Origin: Pseudoalteromonas sp. R3
Lineage (GTDB): Bacteria > Pseudomonadota > Gammaproteobacteria > Enterobacterales > Alteromonadaceae
Reading direction: 5' to 3'
Assembly: GCF_004014715.1 (NCBI RefSeq)
Contig: NZ_CP034835.1
Span: 62,001-126,000, forward strand
DNA: 64,000 nt
Made by a program: the position numbers and the translations under genes. Position 1 is the stretch's first letter, and each line of letters begins with the position of its first letter. The notes under the pieces are model-generated. The model was given only the letters and a program-made list of their open reading frames with translations. It did no database searches and was not told the DNA's origin. Below, piece after piece: positions 54,429 to 63,922 of the stretch.

Positions 54429-55310
54429 TTACCCCTGCAAATGTTGGTAAAGCGTGTCAGCTATCGCACCAGCAAAGTCTCGGCGGTGTGCTATACCCAG
54501 TGCGTGTAAACGGGTGTCTTTTAGAGCGCAGTTGTGGGGGCGAGCCGCACTTTGTGAGGGCTCTGGTAAAGCGACAATGTTTGCCCTTTCTAACCCCAGC
54601 ACGGATGCCATGGTCAGCGCCATCTGATACTTGGTCAGTGCCTGAGTATCTGACACATGATAAATTCCCCCCAAATGCGCTTTTGGTAATGCAATCAGAT
54701 CTGCCAATGTCAGCGCTATGTCTTCAACATGAGTAGGGTAGCGGATCGCCCAGTCGTCATGGGCACTGCACGGATCAGATTTAAGTTGCTCGGCTATCAC
54801 TGTTACCGCGGATTCTGCCAGATATTCGACATCCCCATACAGGACAGGCACGCGGATAACGCAATGTGTGTCATCGCTCGAAAGTACGGCCTGTTCAGCT
54901 TGTTGTTTGCTCTGCCCATAAAAATTAAGCGGATTGGTCGTGGCTTGTTCGATGTAAGGAGGCTCTGCACCATCAAAAACATAATCGGTGCTGATGAAAA
55001 ACAATCTGATACCACGCTGAGTGCACTGTTTTGCCAGGTGTTCACTGGCAGCGACATTCAGAGCGAGTGTTTGTTCGTGGTCGTTTTCACAGACATCGGG
55101 CTTGCGCTCTGCGGCGGCATGGATGAGTACGTCCGGCACGTATTTATCCAAAAAAGCGCAGACGGCCTCTTTGTCAGATAAGTCCAGAGACACCTGTGGC
55201 GGGGTTGCCCGGCGAAATCCACAGCCAATAATGTGGTAATGTGCTTCTAATGTTTTGACAAGCGCGCGCCCCAGTAATCCTGTGGCACCGGTAATGGCGA
55301 TGGTTTGCAT
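54429..55310 (-). CDS. RmlD/MAT2B-like NAD(P)-dependent sugar reductase
   Basis: A 293-residue extended SDR. The nucleotide loop is ITGATGLLGRALV; HAAAERKPDVCEN is the strand-4 motif of RmlD and MAT2B-like proteins; the active-site Tyr/Lys are in NFYGQSKQQAEQAV. RmlD makes dTDP-L-rhamnose. No rmlA, B or C is adjacent, and the HAAAERKP wording is closer to the MAT2B-like branch, so a rhamnose role is not assured. It is six bases upstream of the retropepsin gene on the same strand and may be co-transcribed with it. Confidence 0.8.
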   Translation of the reverse strand: MQTIAITGATGLLGRALVKTLEAHYHIIGCGFRRATPPQVSLDLSDKEAVCAFLDKYVPDVLIHAAAERKPDVCENDHEQTLALNVAASEHLAKQCTQRGIRLFFISTDYVFDGAEPPYIEQATTNPLNFYGQSKQQAEQAVLSSDDTHCVIRVPVLYGDVEYLAESAVTVIAEQLKSDPCSAHDDWAIRYPTHVEDIALTLADLIALPKAHLGGIYHVSDTQALTKYQMALTMASVLGLERANIVALPEPSQSAARPHNCALKDTRLHALGIAHRRDFAGAIADTLYQHLQG

Positions 55311-55540
55311 ACTGCCTCCATTGTGTATCTGGCTTTTCTATGTAGGAAAGTTTATTTGAAGACTGCTGACATCAGGCTTAACTTTCCATTGCATACTATG
55401 TTGCTTCTGTTGCCACTGTCACATTGGTGAGACTGGTGGCAGCAGCTTTGCCAGCTTACCCAAATTCCAGACGGTGTCCAGATGGAAACCTTGATTTTTC
55501 CAGCCTGGGGCGCCCAACCAGGGCACCTGCTGATGGGGTA

Positions 55541-55561
55541 AGGGCCGGTTTAATCGGCCCT
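55541..55561 (-). terminator. Hairpin downstream of the POT transporter
   Basis: AGGGCCG-GTTTAAT-CGGCCCT is a perfect stem 7 bases after the transporter stop on the minus strand. No T run follows, so it may be a processing or weak terminator structure. Confidence 0.5.
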
Positions 55562-55567
55562 GGAACA

Positions 55568-57067
55568 TTAAGCGGTTTGTTGCTGACCCTGGCCTTCCCA
55601 GATTTTGGCACGTAAGCCAAACAGGCCAACCAGGATCCCCACGCCGATACAAAACAGGCTAATTTGAAGATATAAGTTTGGCATTTGCTCGACGTTTTCC
55701 GGATCGAAATTTCCTGCCAGCAACCCTGAGATGATGTTGCCTATCGAGTAGGTTAAAACGAACACGCCCATCATCTGACCGGCAAACCGCTTAGGAGACA
55801 GTTTGCTCACCGCACTCAGGGCCACCGGGCTCAGGCATAGTTCACCGACGGTATGCAGGAAGTAGGTGGTTACCAGCCACATAGGAGCAACTTTGAGACC
55901 CTGAGCTGCATATTGGGCGGCGAAGAACATAACAATGAAACCACTGGCCATGATCACCAGCCCAATCGCGCATTTTACTGTGTATGAGGGGGAGATCATG
56001 CGTTTTGCCAGGTTGATCCAAAGTGCTGCGAAGAATGGGGACAGTACAATAATAAAAAAGGAGTTCGTGGACTGAAACCAGGCTGTCGGAATCGTAAAGC
56101 CGCCAAGCAGTCGGTCGGTATAATCTCTGGCAAACAGATTCAATGAAGAACCGGCCTGCTCAAACCCAGACCAGAAGCAGGCTGAGGCCACACAGACCAG
56201 AAACAGTGCCCACATCTTGCGCTTTTCATCATGTTCCAGATTGCCCGCAAAATAAATAAATCCGTAATAGGCTAAAAAGATAAGGGTAAAAGCGATTGCG
56301 ACGTACTGGGCGACGACAACCGGATTGATGACCAGCACACCTGTATAGGTCAATGCAACGATACCGGCTACGGCGGCAATAACGGCAATAATGACCGACC
56401 AGGCTTTGCGGGCATTCTCAGGTGACAGAGGGCTGCTGGGCTGATCGCCAACATGGGCAATATAACCGAGTGTTTTACGATACTGGATCAGGCCAACACC
56501 CATACCGACTGCGGCAGCACCAAATGCCCAGTGCCAGCCCAGGTTTTCCATAAAGTACCCGCAGATGGTGTAGCCGAGTACGGAGCCCACATTGATCCCC
56601 ATGTAGTACAAGGCATAGCCGCCGTCACGGCGCTCATCTTCATCGCGGTAAAGCTGACCAACCATGGCACTGATATTCGGCTTCAGCAGGCCGGTACCCG
56701 CTGCAACCAGGATCAGACCGATAAAAAAGGTCTCCTGAGCTGGAATGGCCAGTACAATATGACCGCACATAATGATAATACCGCCATACCAGACTGTGCG
56801 CTGACCGCCCAGCAGGCGGTCAGCTATCCAGCCTCCGGGCAACCCCAGAAAGTACACCGCACCTGTGTATAATCCGTAGATAGCGGCAGCCGCTGCAACG
56901 GTGAACTCAAGGCCCTCTTCTTGTAAAGAAGCGGTCATAAAAAGCACCAAGAGTGCGCGCATGCCGTAGTAGCTCATTCGCTCCCACATTTCAGTGAAAT
57001 AAAGCGTAGATAAACCTTTGGGATGGCCAAAAAACCCCGTATCAAGATGAGTATCCTGCGATGACAT
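55568..57067 (-). CDS. POT-family proton-coupled oligopeptide transporter
   Basis: A 499-residue membrane protein with about 14 helices. It starts with GHPKGLSTLYFTEMWERMSY and YYGMRALLVLFM, which contain the ExxE(R)-type motif of POT proteins; the cytoplasmic GGWIADRLLGGQRTVWYGG and the FSIFY-like GNFF region are further family signatures. Members import di- and tripeptides with protons. It is most like DtpA-type bacterial transporters. It stands between an SDR gene and a HAD gene on the same strand with intergenic gaps on both sides. Confidence 0.9.
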   Translation of the reverse strand: MSSQDTHLDTGFFGHPKGLSTLYFTEMWERMSYYGMRALLVLFMTASLQEEGLEFTVAAAAAIYGLYTGAVYFLGLPGGWIADRLLGGQRTVWYGGIIIMCGHIVLAIPAQETFFIGLILVAAGTGLLKPNISAMVGQLYRDEDERRDGGYALYYMGINVGSVLGYTICGYFMENLGWHWAFGAAAVGMGVGLIQYRKTLGYIAHVGDQPSSPLSPENARKAWSVIIAVIAAVAGIVALTYTGVLVINPVVVAQYVAIAFTLIFLAYYGFIYFAGNLEHDEKRKMWALFLVCVASACFWSGFEQAGSSLNLFARDYTDRLLGGFTIPTAWFQSTNSFFIIVLSPFFAALWINLAKRMISPSYTVKCAIGLVIMASGFIVMFFAAQYAAQGLKVAPMWLVTTYFLHTVGELCLSPVALSAVSKLSPKRFAGQMMGVFVLTYSIGNIISGLLAGNFDPENVEQMPNLYLQISLFCIGVGILVGLFGLRAKIWEGQGQQQTA

Positions 57068-57182
57068 AATAGACTTCCGATTGTTGTTTTATTATACGAA
57101 AGTCTTATTAGTACGTGATTTGTTAAAAGTTTGCAACAGAAGTGGGGCCACCTGTGGTCGGGAGCACAACCGGCGTATAGTG

Positions 57183-57887
57183 TTAAGTGAGCAATAACGA
57201 CAGGGCATGAATATCGCAGATTTCAATATCTGCCAGCCCCTGATAACGATACCGGATCCCCTGATTATTGAGCCACACACTGCGGCAACCCGCCAGGTTT
57301 GCGCCTTGCACGTCGGTGTCCAGGCTGTCACCAATATGCAGTAACTGATGAGGTGCCACATTACAGTGCTGGCAGGCTGCATCAAACAGATCTGCATGGG
57401 GTTTGGCGCGGCCATCTCTGCCGGCCATCAGTACCTGCTCAAACTGACCTGCAAGGTTAAATCGCTCGACTTCGACATTACCATTGGTGATGGCGATCAG
57501 CCGGAACCGTGTTCTCAGGCTTGCCAGCAGATTAAGCACAGAGTCATCAACGACAATCTGACTGCGTGCTGTTGCAAACGCCTGGTAGGCGGCTTCGGCA
57601 TGTGCCTCTGTGTCAGCTGGGCTGAAGCCGACTTGCTGCAAACCATAGCGCAATGCCACCTGACGCCAGCGGGTAACGTCATTGGTCAATTCAGGGTGCT
57701 GAAGTGCAACCTGTTTACGGCATTTGAGCCAAAATTCTGACCCCTGAGCACGCCAGGGCGATAATGCATCGACGTAGTCGTTCATGGCCTGAACCGCAGC
57801 GGCGATGACTGGATGGTTGTTATACAAAGTATCATCCAGGTCGAAGCTCAGAACCTGGATCTCATCAATGGCACGGTTAAAACGCAT
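57183..57887 (-). CDS. yigB: HAD-family phosphatase (YigB)
   Basis: A 234-residue HAD hydrolase. Motif I is LSFDLDDTLYNN, motif II is AITNGN, motif III is the Lys in GRDGRAKPHADLF, and motif IV is LLHIGDSLDTDVQGA. In E. coli the homologue next to xerC is YigB, which dephosphorylates FMN and other small phosphates. It is the last gene of the lptM-lysA-dapF-DUF484-xerC-yigB order, 59 bases after xerC, matching the usual gammaproteobacterial layout. Confidence 0.9.
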   Translation of the reverse strand: MRFNRAIDEIQVLSFDLDDTLYNNHPVIAAAVQAMNDYVDALSPWRAQGSEFWLKCRKQVALQHPELTNDVTRWRQVALRYGLQQVGFSPADTEAHAEAAYQAFATARSQIVVDDSVLNLLASLRTRFRLIAITNGNVEVERFNLAGQFEQVLMAGRDGRAKPHADLFDAACQHCNVAPHQLLHIGDSLDTDVQGANLAGCRSVWLNNQGIRYRYQGLADIEICDIHALSLLLT

Positions 57888-57946
57888 AACATGTCTCTTT
57901 GCTGAAAGTCTACCAGAGTTTACCTAATTAATAGCCAAAGACCTAC

Positions 57947-58891
57947 TCAGTCTTTACGTTGTTTGCGGGCTCTGGGGTGGGCGTTGTCATACACTTTGGC
58001 AAGGTGACCAAAGTCCACATGGGTATAAACCTGAGTGGCGGATAAACTGGTATGACCTAACATTTCCTGAATGGCCCGCAGGTCACCACTGGATTCAAGT
58101 AAATGGGTGGCAAAGGAATGGCGCAGTTTGTGAGGATGAATGGTGCCTGAGATCCCCTGACGGATCCCCCACTCCTGCATTCTGGCACGCACATGGCGTG
58201 CTGAAATACGGGTTTTGCGCTTACTGACAAACAACGCGGGCTCATCGGCTGTGGCAAACTGAGGGCGATGCTTGAGCCAGAGTGTGATGGCCTCCAGCGC
58301 TTTGGTGCCAACCGGCACAACGCGTTCTTTATTGCCCTTACCCAGCACCCGGATCTCGCCATCACGGATGTCGTGAAGGTTGGCATTAACCAGCTCACTG
58401 ACACGCAGCCCGCTGGAGTACATCAGCTCCATAATGGCTTTGTCTCGCAGTGCCAGAATATCATCGTCCCGGATATCCAGAAGCTGCGCCATTTGGTCGA
58501 CATCCAGACTCTTTGGCAGGGGCTTTTGAAATTTAGGACCGCGCAATCCCTGAGCCGGATTCGGCGTTTCGGCGTGGGCCTGGTGCTTGTGCTGCAAAAA
58601 CTTATACAAGCTGCGTACGCAGCTGAGTTTCAGGTTGATACTGCGCGGGTTATATTGCCGGGTGCGCAGTTGTATCGAATAGCGCCTGACCAGCTCACTG
58701 CTGACAGCCAACCAGTGGTCACAATGAGGTGCAAAAAAAGCGGCAGCCTGCAACAGTTGTCGACGATACTGGCCCAGCGTATGTGCCGAATATTGACGTT
58801 CAAATTGCAGGTAAGCGGCAAACTCAGCAATCGGTTCCAGCCAGCCCGGACCGAGGTTATTTGGGTTCACATCGAGATGCGGTTTGCTCAT
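57947..58891 (-). CDS. xerC: Tyrosine recombinase XerC
   Basis: A 314-residue tyrosine recombinase. The N-terminal SAM-like core-binding domain (LQFERQYSAHTLGQYRRQL) is followed by the catalytic domain, with Arg in SSGLRVSELV, the Lys hairpin in RVLGKGNKERVVPVG, His-x-x-Arg in PHKLRHSFATHL, His in EMLGHTSLSATQVY and the nucleophile Tyr at that motif's end. With XerD it resolves chromosome dimers at dif. The ATG overlaps the DUF484 stop (ATGA). Confidence 0.95.
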   Translation of the reverse strand: MSKPHLDVNPNNLGPGWLEPIAEFAAYLQFERQYSAHTLGQYRRQLLQAAAFFAPHCDHWLAVSSELVRRYSIQLRTRQYNPRSINLKLSCVRSLYKFLQHKHQAHAETPNPAQGLRGPKFQKPLPKSLDVDQMAQLLDIRDDDILALRDKAIMELMYSSGLRVSELVNANLHDIRDGEIRVLGKGNKERVVPVGTKALEAITLWLKHRPQFATADEPALFVSKRKTRISARHVRARMQEWGIRQGISGTIHPHKLRHSFATHLLESSGDLRAIQEMLGHTSLSATQVYTHVDFGHLAKVYDNAHPRARKQRKD

Positions 58892-59532
58892 GCCAGGTGA
58901 TGTAATCGAAGTGTCAGTGAAGTGACCAGCTCACTGACGAACAGGTCACCGTTACCAGGCGCGAAGTGATCGGCACAATAGCTGGCGAATAACAGCATGG
59001 CTTTGGGGGTCTCACTGTCACCTAAGGTATATAAAGCAAAGGACTGACACTGAGCGTCTTCGAGCAGCCCGGCACGCTCTGCTTGACTCAGGCGACCCTG
59101 ATAACAGCTCGAACCTCTAAGCCGGCTGGATTGCAATGCGCTGACTGCACTCACCTGCTCATTGTCTTCTTGCAGATTGATCAGCTGACAATGACTGACT
59201 TTGGGCAGTTGGGTCAATTCGTGGCTCAATAAATCGCCCAGTGAAGATACGTCCTGACACTGCCAAAGACGTCGCTGGCACTCACTGAACAGACGATAAA
59301 TCTGTTCATTCTCATTAGCATGCGCAACCATCTGTGCGATCTGTTTTTCAAGTTGCTGATTGCGCTCGCGTAAGGTACGTTGCTGCAATAAAGCCAGATT
59401 AGGCGCGCCCTGCGAATCGTTGTATAAGTTAAGCTCCAGTAACAGATAAGGATGTTGCAGCAAAAACTCAGGGTTGTGGTGAAGAAAATCCTGCACCTGT
59501 TGATGTGTTACTGAGCCCGCGTTACTACTCAT
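58888..59532 (-). CDS. DUF484 family protein
   Basis: A 214-residue protein with the DUF484 start ([19 protein letters not shown]), a coiled-coil segment ([18 protein letters not shown]) and a GAF-like C-terminal domain ([20 protein letters not shown]). It is nearly always found between dapF and xerC; function not established. It overlaps dapF and xerC by four bases each, so translation is coupled. Confidence 0.9.
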   Translation of the reverse strand: MSSNAGSVTHQQVQDFLHHNPEFLLQHPYLLLELNLYNDSQGAPNLALLQQRTLRERNQQLEKQIAQMVAHANENEQIYRLFSECQRRLWQCQDVSSLGDLLSHELTQLPKVSHCQLINLQEDNEQVSAVSALQSSRLRGSSCYQGRLSQAERAGLLEDAQCQSFALYTLGDSETPKAMLLFASYCADHFAPGNGDLFVSELVTSLTLRLHHLA

Positions 59533-60359
59533 AAGGCGATTTGTCCGTCGAATACGTGTTCCGCAGGACCGGTCATTTTTACGCTCTGACCCGGGCCATT
59601 CCAGCGCACCTGAATGCTACCGCCTGGTAAATCGACCCGCACGGTGCTGGCCAGTTTATCCTGAGCAATGCCAACGACTGCCGCGGCACATGCGCCGCTG
59701 CCGCATGCCAATGTTTCAGCCGCGCCTCGCTCCCAGACTCGCAATTTAATGTGCTCACGGTTGATGATTTGCATAAAACCAATATTAGCACGTTTTGGAA
59801 AACGCTCATGTTGCTCTAGCAGGGGCCCCAGCGTGTCGACCTCTGCCTGGTCGATATCCTCAACTTCAATCACACAATGTGGATTACCCATAGATACAAC
59901 GCCGCAAAAAACTGTGTGCTCCTGCGCGCGCAGAATATAGGTTTGCTCCTGTTGTTTTGCTTTAAATGGGATTTGCGTGGGTGCAAATTCCGGTTTACCC
60001 ATATTGACCGTGACCTGGCCGTCTTTTTCGGTGAACAGGGTAATATTGCCCCCTTTGGTGGACACACTGACTTTATGCTTATTGGTCAGGCCTTTCATAC
60101 GGACAAAGCGTGCAAAACAGCGTGCGCCATTGCCGCATTGTTCTACTTCGGTACCGTCGGCATTGAAGATCCGATAATGAAAATCCAGGTCGGGTGAATA
60201 GGGCGGCTCAACCAGTAACAGCTGGTCGAAACCGATGCCAAAATTACGGTGTGCCAGTTTACGGATCTGGTCTCGTGACAAAAAGACATTCTGGGTCACA
60301 TTGTCAACGACCACAAAATCATTGCCTAAACCATGCATCTTAGAAAAATTTACAAACAT
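59529..60359 (-). CDS. dapF: Diaminopimelate epimerase
   Basis: A 276-residue protein with [15 protein letters not shown] at the start and the two catalytic Cys in [13 protein letters not shown] and [14 protein letters not shown]. It converts LL- to meso-diaminopimelate, for lysine and peptidoglycan. It follows lysA by about 90 bases, with which it shares the pathway, and overlaps DUF484. Confidence 0.95.
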   Translation of the reverse strand: MFVNFSKMHGLGNDFVVVDNVTQNVFLSRDQIRKLAHRNFGIGFDQLLLVEPPYSPDLDFHYRIFNADGTEVEQCGNGARCFARFVRMKGLTNKHKVSVSTKGGNITLFTEKDGQVTVNMGKPEFAPTQIPFKAKQQEQTYILRAQEHTVFCGVVSMGNPHCVIEVEDIDQAEVDTLGPLLEQHERFPKRANIGFMQIINREHIKLRVWERGAAETLACGSGACAAAVVGIAQDKLASTVRVDLPGGSIQVRWNGPGQSVKMTGPAEHVFDGQIAL

Positions 60360-60448
60360 AAAGCCTTATCTATTCTGGTGTCGGCAGCCAGTCGGCGCCG
60401 CACCTATTTTATGATTGTGATAACCTAACTTTGCCATGCCGCGCGTCT

Positions 60449-61702
60449 TTACGGAAGCACTTGCTCGCCTTGCCACAAGGATTCCAGCGTCTCTCTTGCG
60501 CGGATCAGGTGACAGGTGTCTCCATCGACCATGATTTCAGCAATGCGCGGGCGTGAGTTGTAATTCGAGCTCATGGTAAAGCCATAGGCGCCAGCCCCTC
60601 GTTGGGCCAACAAGTCGCCAGGCTGAATCGCCAGCGGCCGATCTTTACCTATAAAATCCCCTGTCTCGCACACGGGCCCTACAACATCATAGGTATGCAG
60701 TGGCGTATCATCCTGGCGGGGTGTTACCGCAATGATCTGTTGCCACGCCTGATACAGAGAAGGGCGCAACATGTCATTCATGCCGGCGTCAACAATGGCA
60801 AAGTGCTTATCTTTGGTCGGTTTAAGATATTCAACTTTGGTGACCAGTATCCCGGCATTCGCGGCAATCGCACGGCCTGGCTCAAAGATAAGTTCCAGGT
60901 GCTGATACTCGGCGAGTCGCGCTTTGACCTCAGCTGCATAGGCACTGGGGTGTGGCGGCTTTTCGCTGTCATAGGGCACGCCCAGACCGCCGCCAATATC
61001 CAGATGCCTGAGCGTAATGCCTGCCGATGCGAGTGTCTCTACCAGTGCAAGCACTTTATCCAGAGCAGCAATAAACGGCGTGACTTCGGTAAGCTGGGAG
61101 CCGATGTGAAAATCAATGCCCACAACATCAATGCCGGGCAAAGCACAGGCAAGCTGATAGACATTGAAGGCTTCTTTAATATCAATCCCGAACTTGTTTT
61201 CCTTTAGCCCGGTCGAAATATAAGGATGTGTTTTGGCATCTATATCTGGATTGACCCGAATTGAAATCGGCGCGAGTAAATCGAGCTCACTTGCCACTTG
61301 GCTGATACGACGTAATTCCGCCTCGGATTCGACGTTAAAGCATTTAATGCCGGTTTCGAGCGCAAAAGCGATTTCCTGTGCTGTTTTTGCTACGCCAGAA
61401 AATACGATTTTGGCCGGATCGCCGCCAGCTTTGAGCACCCGTGCTAGCTCTCCCTGCGAGACTATATCAAACCCGGCACCCAGCCTAGCCAGTACATTCA
61501 GTACTGCGATGTTGCTGTTTGCTTTGACTGCATAGCAGACCAAATGCGGGTGACCCTCTGCCGCGTCAGTGAACGCATGGTAGTGGCGCTCCAGCGTCTT
61601 TCGAGAATACACATAACAGGGCGTGCCGTAGTTGTCGGCGATGTCACTGATGGCGACCTGCTCTGCATGTAGCTGATTATCCTGGTAGTGAAAGAAATCC
61701 AT
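60449..61702 (-). CDS. lysA: Diaminopimelate decarboxylase
   Basis: A 417-residue fold-type III PLP enzyme. The PLP Lys is in LVCYAVKANSNIAVLN; GVDFHIGS-type (GIDFHIGSQL), the GGGLGV loop, the EPGRAI phosphate loop and the Cys of GPVCETGDF are all present. It makes lysine from meso-diaminopimelate, the last step, next to dapF, which makes its substrate. Its ATG lies directly after the lptM stop, so the two are probably coupled. Confidence 0.95.
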   Translation of the reverse strand: MDFFHYQDNQLHAEQVAISDIADNYGTPCYVYSRKTLERHYHAFTDAAEGHPHLVCYAVKANSNIAVLNVLARLGAGFDIVSQGELARVLKAGGDPAKIVFSGVAKTAQEIAFALETGIKCFNVESEAELRRISQVASELDLLAPISIRVNPDIDAKTHPYISTGLKENKFGIDIKEAFNVYQLACALPGIDVVGIDFHIGSQLTEVTPFIAALDKVLALVETLASAGITLRHLDIGGGLGVPYDSEKPPHPSAYAAEVKARLAEYQHLELIFEPGRAIAANAGILVTKVEYLKPTKDKHFAIVDAGMNDMLRPSLYQAWQQIIAVTPRQDDTPLHTYDVVGPVCETGDFIGKDRPLAIQPGDLLAQRGAGAYGFTMSSNYNSRPRIAEIMVDGDTCHLIRARETLESLWQGEQVLP

Positions 61703-61900
61703 TTACGACTCCTGTTTCGTATCATCGTCCTCAGACGGTGCGGTATCCTGAGCAGGCTGAGGCGTTTGCTCGGGCGCATTGGTCGGTTGGGTGCGTTGTT
61801 CAGGTAAATATAGGGGCCCACTCTGGCCGCATGCACTTAGCAGCAAGAGGCTGGTCAAGATCAGGGTAAATAGGCTAAATTGAGTGTATGTCGCTTTCAT
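61703..61900 (-). CDS. lptM: LPS translocon maturation chaperone (LptM/YifL-type lipoprotein)
   Basis: A 65-residue lipoprotein. The signal ends LLLLSAC with the family signature CGQSGPLYLP directly after the lipid Cys. The rest is a disordered Pro/Thr/Gln/Asp tail. In E. coli LptM helps the LPS transporter LptDE mature at the outer membrane. The place next to lysA/dapF and divergent from cyaY is the usual one. Confidence 0.9.
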   Translation of the reverse strand: MKATYTQFSLFTLILTSLLLLSACGQSGPLYLPEQRTQPTNAPEQTPQPAQDTAPSEDDDTKQES

Positions 61901-62027
61901 TAGATTAATGATGTCAGTGCCTTTATAATCGCAGAGTAACAGAATTGGTAAAAAAAGCAGCTTAGAAAGTAAATTTAATTGCGCTAAAGTAGCGGACTTT
62001 CGGGGTTTGCACAGTAAGGATCAAGCT

Positions 62028-62348
62028 ATGACAGATCATGAGTATCACGAGTTAGCAGATGCGTTAATGTTGACCATTGAGGAGCAAATTGACGACTGTG
62101 AGGTTGACCTGGATTATGAATCGGCATCCGGGATCCTGGAAATCATTTTTCCGGACCGCAGTAAGATAGTGATTAACAAACAAGCCCCTCTGCACCAGGT
62201 GTGGGTCGCAACTAAGTTTAACGGGCATCATTTTGAGCTGCGCGATACACAGTGGATAGATAACCGCAGTGGTGCCGAGTTCTGGCAGTTTATGAGCGAT
62301 GCAGCAACCCGTCAGGCGGGCCAGACCATAGAGTGGCAGCACGACTGA
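62028..62348 (+). CDS. cyaY: Frataxin-like iron donor CyaY
   Basis: A 106-residue protein from ATG 62028 (TAAGGA upstream; a TTG at 62007 has no site). [20 protein letters not shown] is the acidic first helix that binds iron; [20 protein letters not shown] and the [14 protein letters not shown] strand pair are frataxin signatures. CyaY binds iron and regulates Isc Fe-S assembly. The stop overlaps the next ATG (TGATG), so the esterase is coupled. Confidence 0.95.
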   Translation: MTDHEYHELADALMLTIEEQIDDCEVDLDYESASGILEIIFPDRSKIVINKQAPLHQVWVATKFNGHHFELRDTQWIDNRSGAEFWQFMSDAATRQAGQTIEWQHD

Positions 62349-63001
62349 TGCTGCCATTTGTAGAATACCCGGCCCAGGGAACCCACAGGGCAAGCGTGAT
62401 TTGGTTGCATGGTCTCGGTGACTCCGGAGACGGTTTTTTACCGATCGCACCTGAGTTGCGGTTACCCGCCGAACTGGGCGTGCGGTTTATTTTCCCCCAT
62501 GCGCCAGAGCAGCCGGTGACCGTGAACAATGGCATGGTGATGCGCTCCTGGTATGACATCAAATCTTTTGATCTGGATAAAAGAGCCGACGAAGCGGGTG
62601 TGAGAGACTCTGCGAAGCTGGTTCAGGCAGTGATTGAGGCTGAGCTGGAGGCTGGCATACCACCAGAGCGTATTATTCTGGCTGGATTCTCACAAGGTGG
62701 CGTGATGGCATTGCACCTGGCGCCGCGTTTAAAAGTGCGGTTAGGTGGCGTAATGGCCCTGTCGTGCTATATGTGTGCGCCAGATAAACTGGCACAGGAA
62801 GCGGTGCAGAGCGACCTGAATGTGTTTATGGCCCATGGCAGCTTAGATCCTGTGGTTCCTATGGTGGCTGGACGGCAGGCCTTTGACACCTTACAAGCTC
62901 AAGGCTACGAAGTTAGCTGGCAGGATTACCCGATGCAGCATCAGGTTTGCCAGGAAGAGCTGGAGGCAATCCGCACCTGGTTACTGGCCAGGCTAACGTG
63001 A
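62348..63001 (+). CDS. Carboxylesterase/phospholipase-type alpha/beta hydrolase
   Basis: A protein of 217 residues from ATG 62348, chosen because it overlaps the cyaY stop. IWLHGLGDSGDGFLPIAPEL is the oxyanion region, the nucleophile Ser is in LAGFSQGGVMALHL, the Asp in AHGSLDPVVPM and the His in YPMQHQVCQEE, giving the triad of the carboxylesterase 2/lysophospholipase family. Substrate range in this family is wide (short-chain esters, lysophospholipids, thioesters). It is between cyaY and a DUF2914 gene in one direction. Confidence 0.9.
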   Translation: MLPFVEYPAQGTHRASVIWLHGLGDSGDGFLPIAPELRLPAELGVRFIFPHAPEQPVTVNNGMVMRSWYDIKSFDLDKRADEAGVRDSAKLVQAVIEAELEAGIPPERIILAGFSQGGVMALHLAPRLKVRLGGVMALSCYMCAPDKLAQEAVQSDLNVFMAHGSLDPVVPMVAGRQAFDTLQAQGYEVSWQDYPMQHQVCQEELEAIRTWLLARLT

Positions 63002-63018
63002 CAACAGAGTGAGCACCC

Positions 63019-63903
63019 ATGACACAACGTATTGTGATTAAAACCGCAGTAACCAAAGCAAACGAGGTCCCGGCAAGGCCCGTCACCTACCAATATCATT
63101 GGCGCCGTATTGGTGCGGTTGGTAGCGTGGCTGCAATTGGCTTAGCTGCCACGTTTTATGGGATAGTGAACTCGGTGAGTGCAGACGAACAACCCGTTGA
63201 GGTGGTAGATGCGTATCAGCTCCCGGAGTCTGCAAACGGTGTGTCTGACGTCATTGCAGAAGAGTTGCTGGTTACTGATACGACGCTTGTCGTGTCTGCT
63301 GAAGACGCTCAGTCTGCCCTGGAAGAGTCGTTCCCCGAGCTGGTGGCCCAGCCGACTGACGAACTTGCCGCTGTGGTTGAATCTGAACCTAAAGCGGAAA
63401 TGTTGGTGGCTGTTGAGTCAGATTATGTTGCTCTGAATGATGATGCTGTGGCCAATGCCGATGTACAAGTGGACGATCCTGACATTGGTCGTGACAGTGA
63501 GACGACCAAACGGTTTGCTGAAGATGCCCGGGTTGCCAGTGTGGCTATGGCTGCTCAGGTAGACACCACTCACGTGAGCCGTGCGGTGCTGACCACAGAG
63601 GTTGTGGATCGGGAGCCGGTCAACGTACTCAAAGACAGTGTTGAGCAAAGTGCCTTTTCGGAGAAGTTATATTTCTTTACCGAAGTGCGTGGGTTGCAGG
63701 GACAAACCATACGACACCTGTGGTTTCATCAGGATCAGTTGATGGCAGAAATTGAGCTGCCCATCAGTGCCTACCGACACAGGACTTACTCCAGTAAAAA
63801 TATTATGCCAAGCCAAAGTGGTCAGTGGCGGATTGAAGCGATCACCGCTGATGACCGGTTGTTGGCACAGAAAACCTTTAGAATTATTGCAACCGCTCAA
63901 TAG
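63019..63903 (+). CDS. DUF2914 membrane-anchored protein
   Basis: A 294-residue protein. A single membrane helix near 30-50 (IGAVGSVAAIGLAATFYGIV) is followed by an acidic, low-complexity stretch rich in Val, Glu and Asp (60-190) and a C-terminal DUF2914 domain (FFTEVRGLQGQTIRHLWFHQ, then SGQWRIEAITADDRLLAQ). The domain faces the periplasm. Function unknown. It lies between the esterase and hemC, all on the plus strand. Confidence 0.85.
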   Translation: MTQRIVIKTAVTKANEVPARPVTYQYHWRRIGAVGSVAAIGLAATFYGIVNSVSADEQPVEVVDAYQLPESANGVSDVIAEELLVTDTTLVVSAEDAQSALEESFPELVAQPTDELAAVVESEPKAEMLVAVESDYVALNDDAVANADVQVDDPDIGRDSETTKRFAEDARVASVAMAAQVDTTHVSRAVLTTEVVDREPVNVLKDSVEQSAFSEKLYFFTEVRGLQGQTIRHLWFHQDQLMAEIELPISAYRHRTYSSKNIMPSQSGQWRIEAITADDRLLAQKTFRIIATAQ

Positions 63904-63922
63904 CGAGCAGACTGAGTAAAGC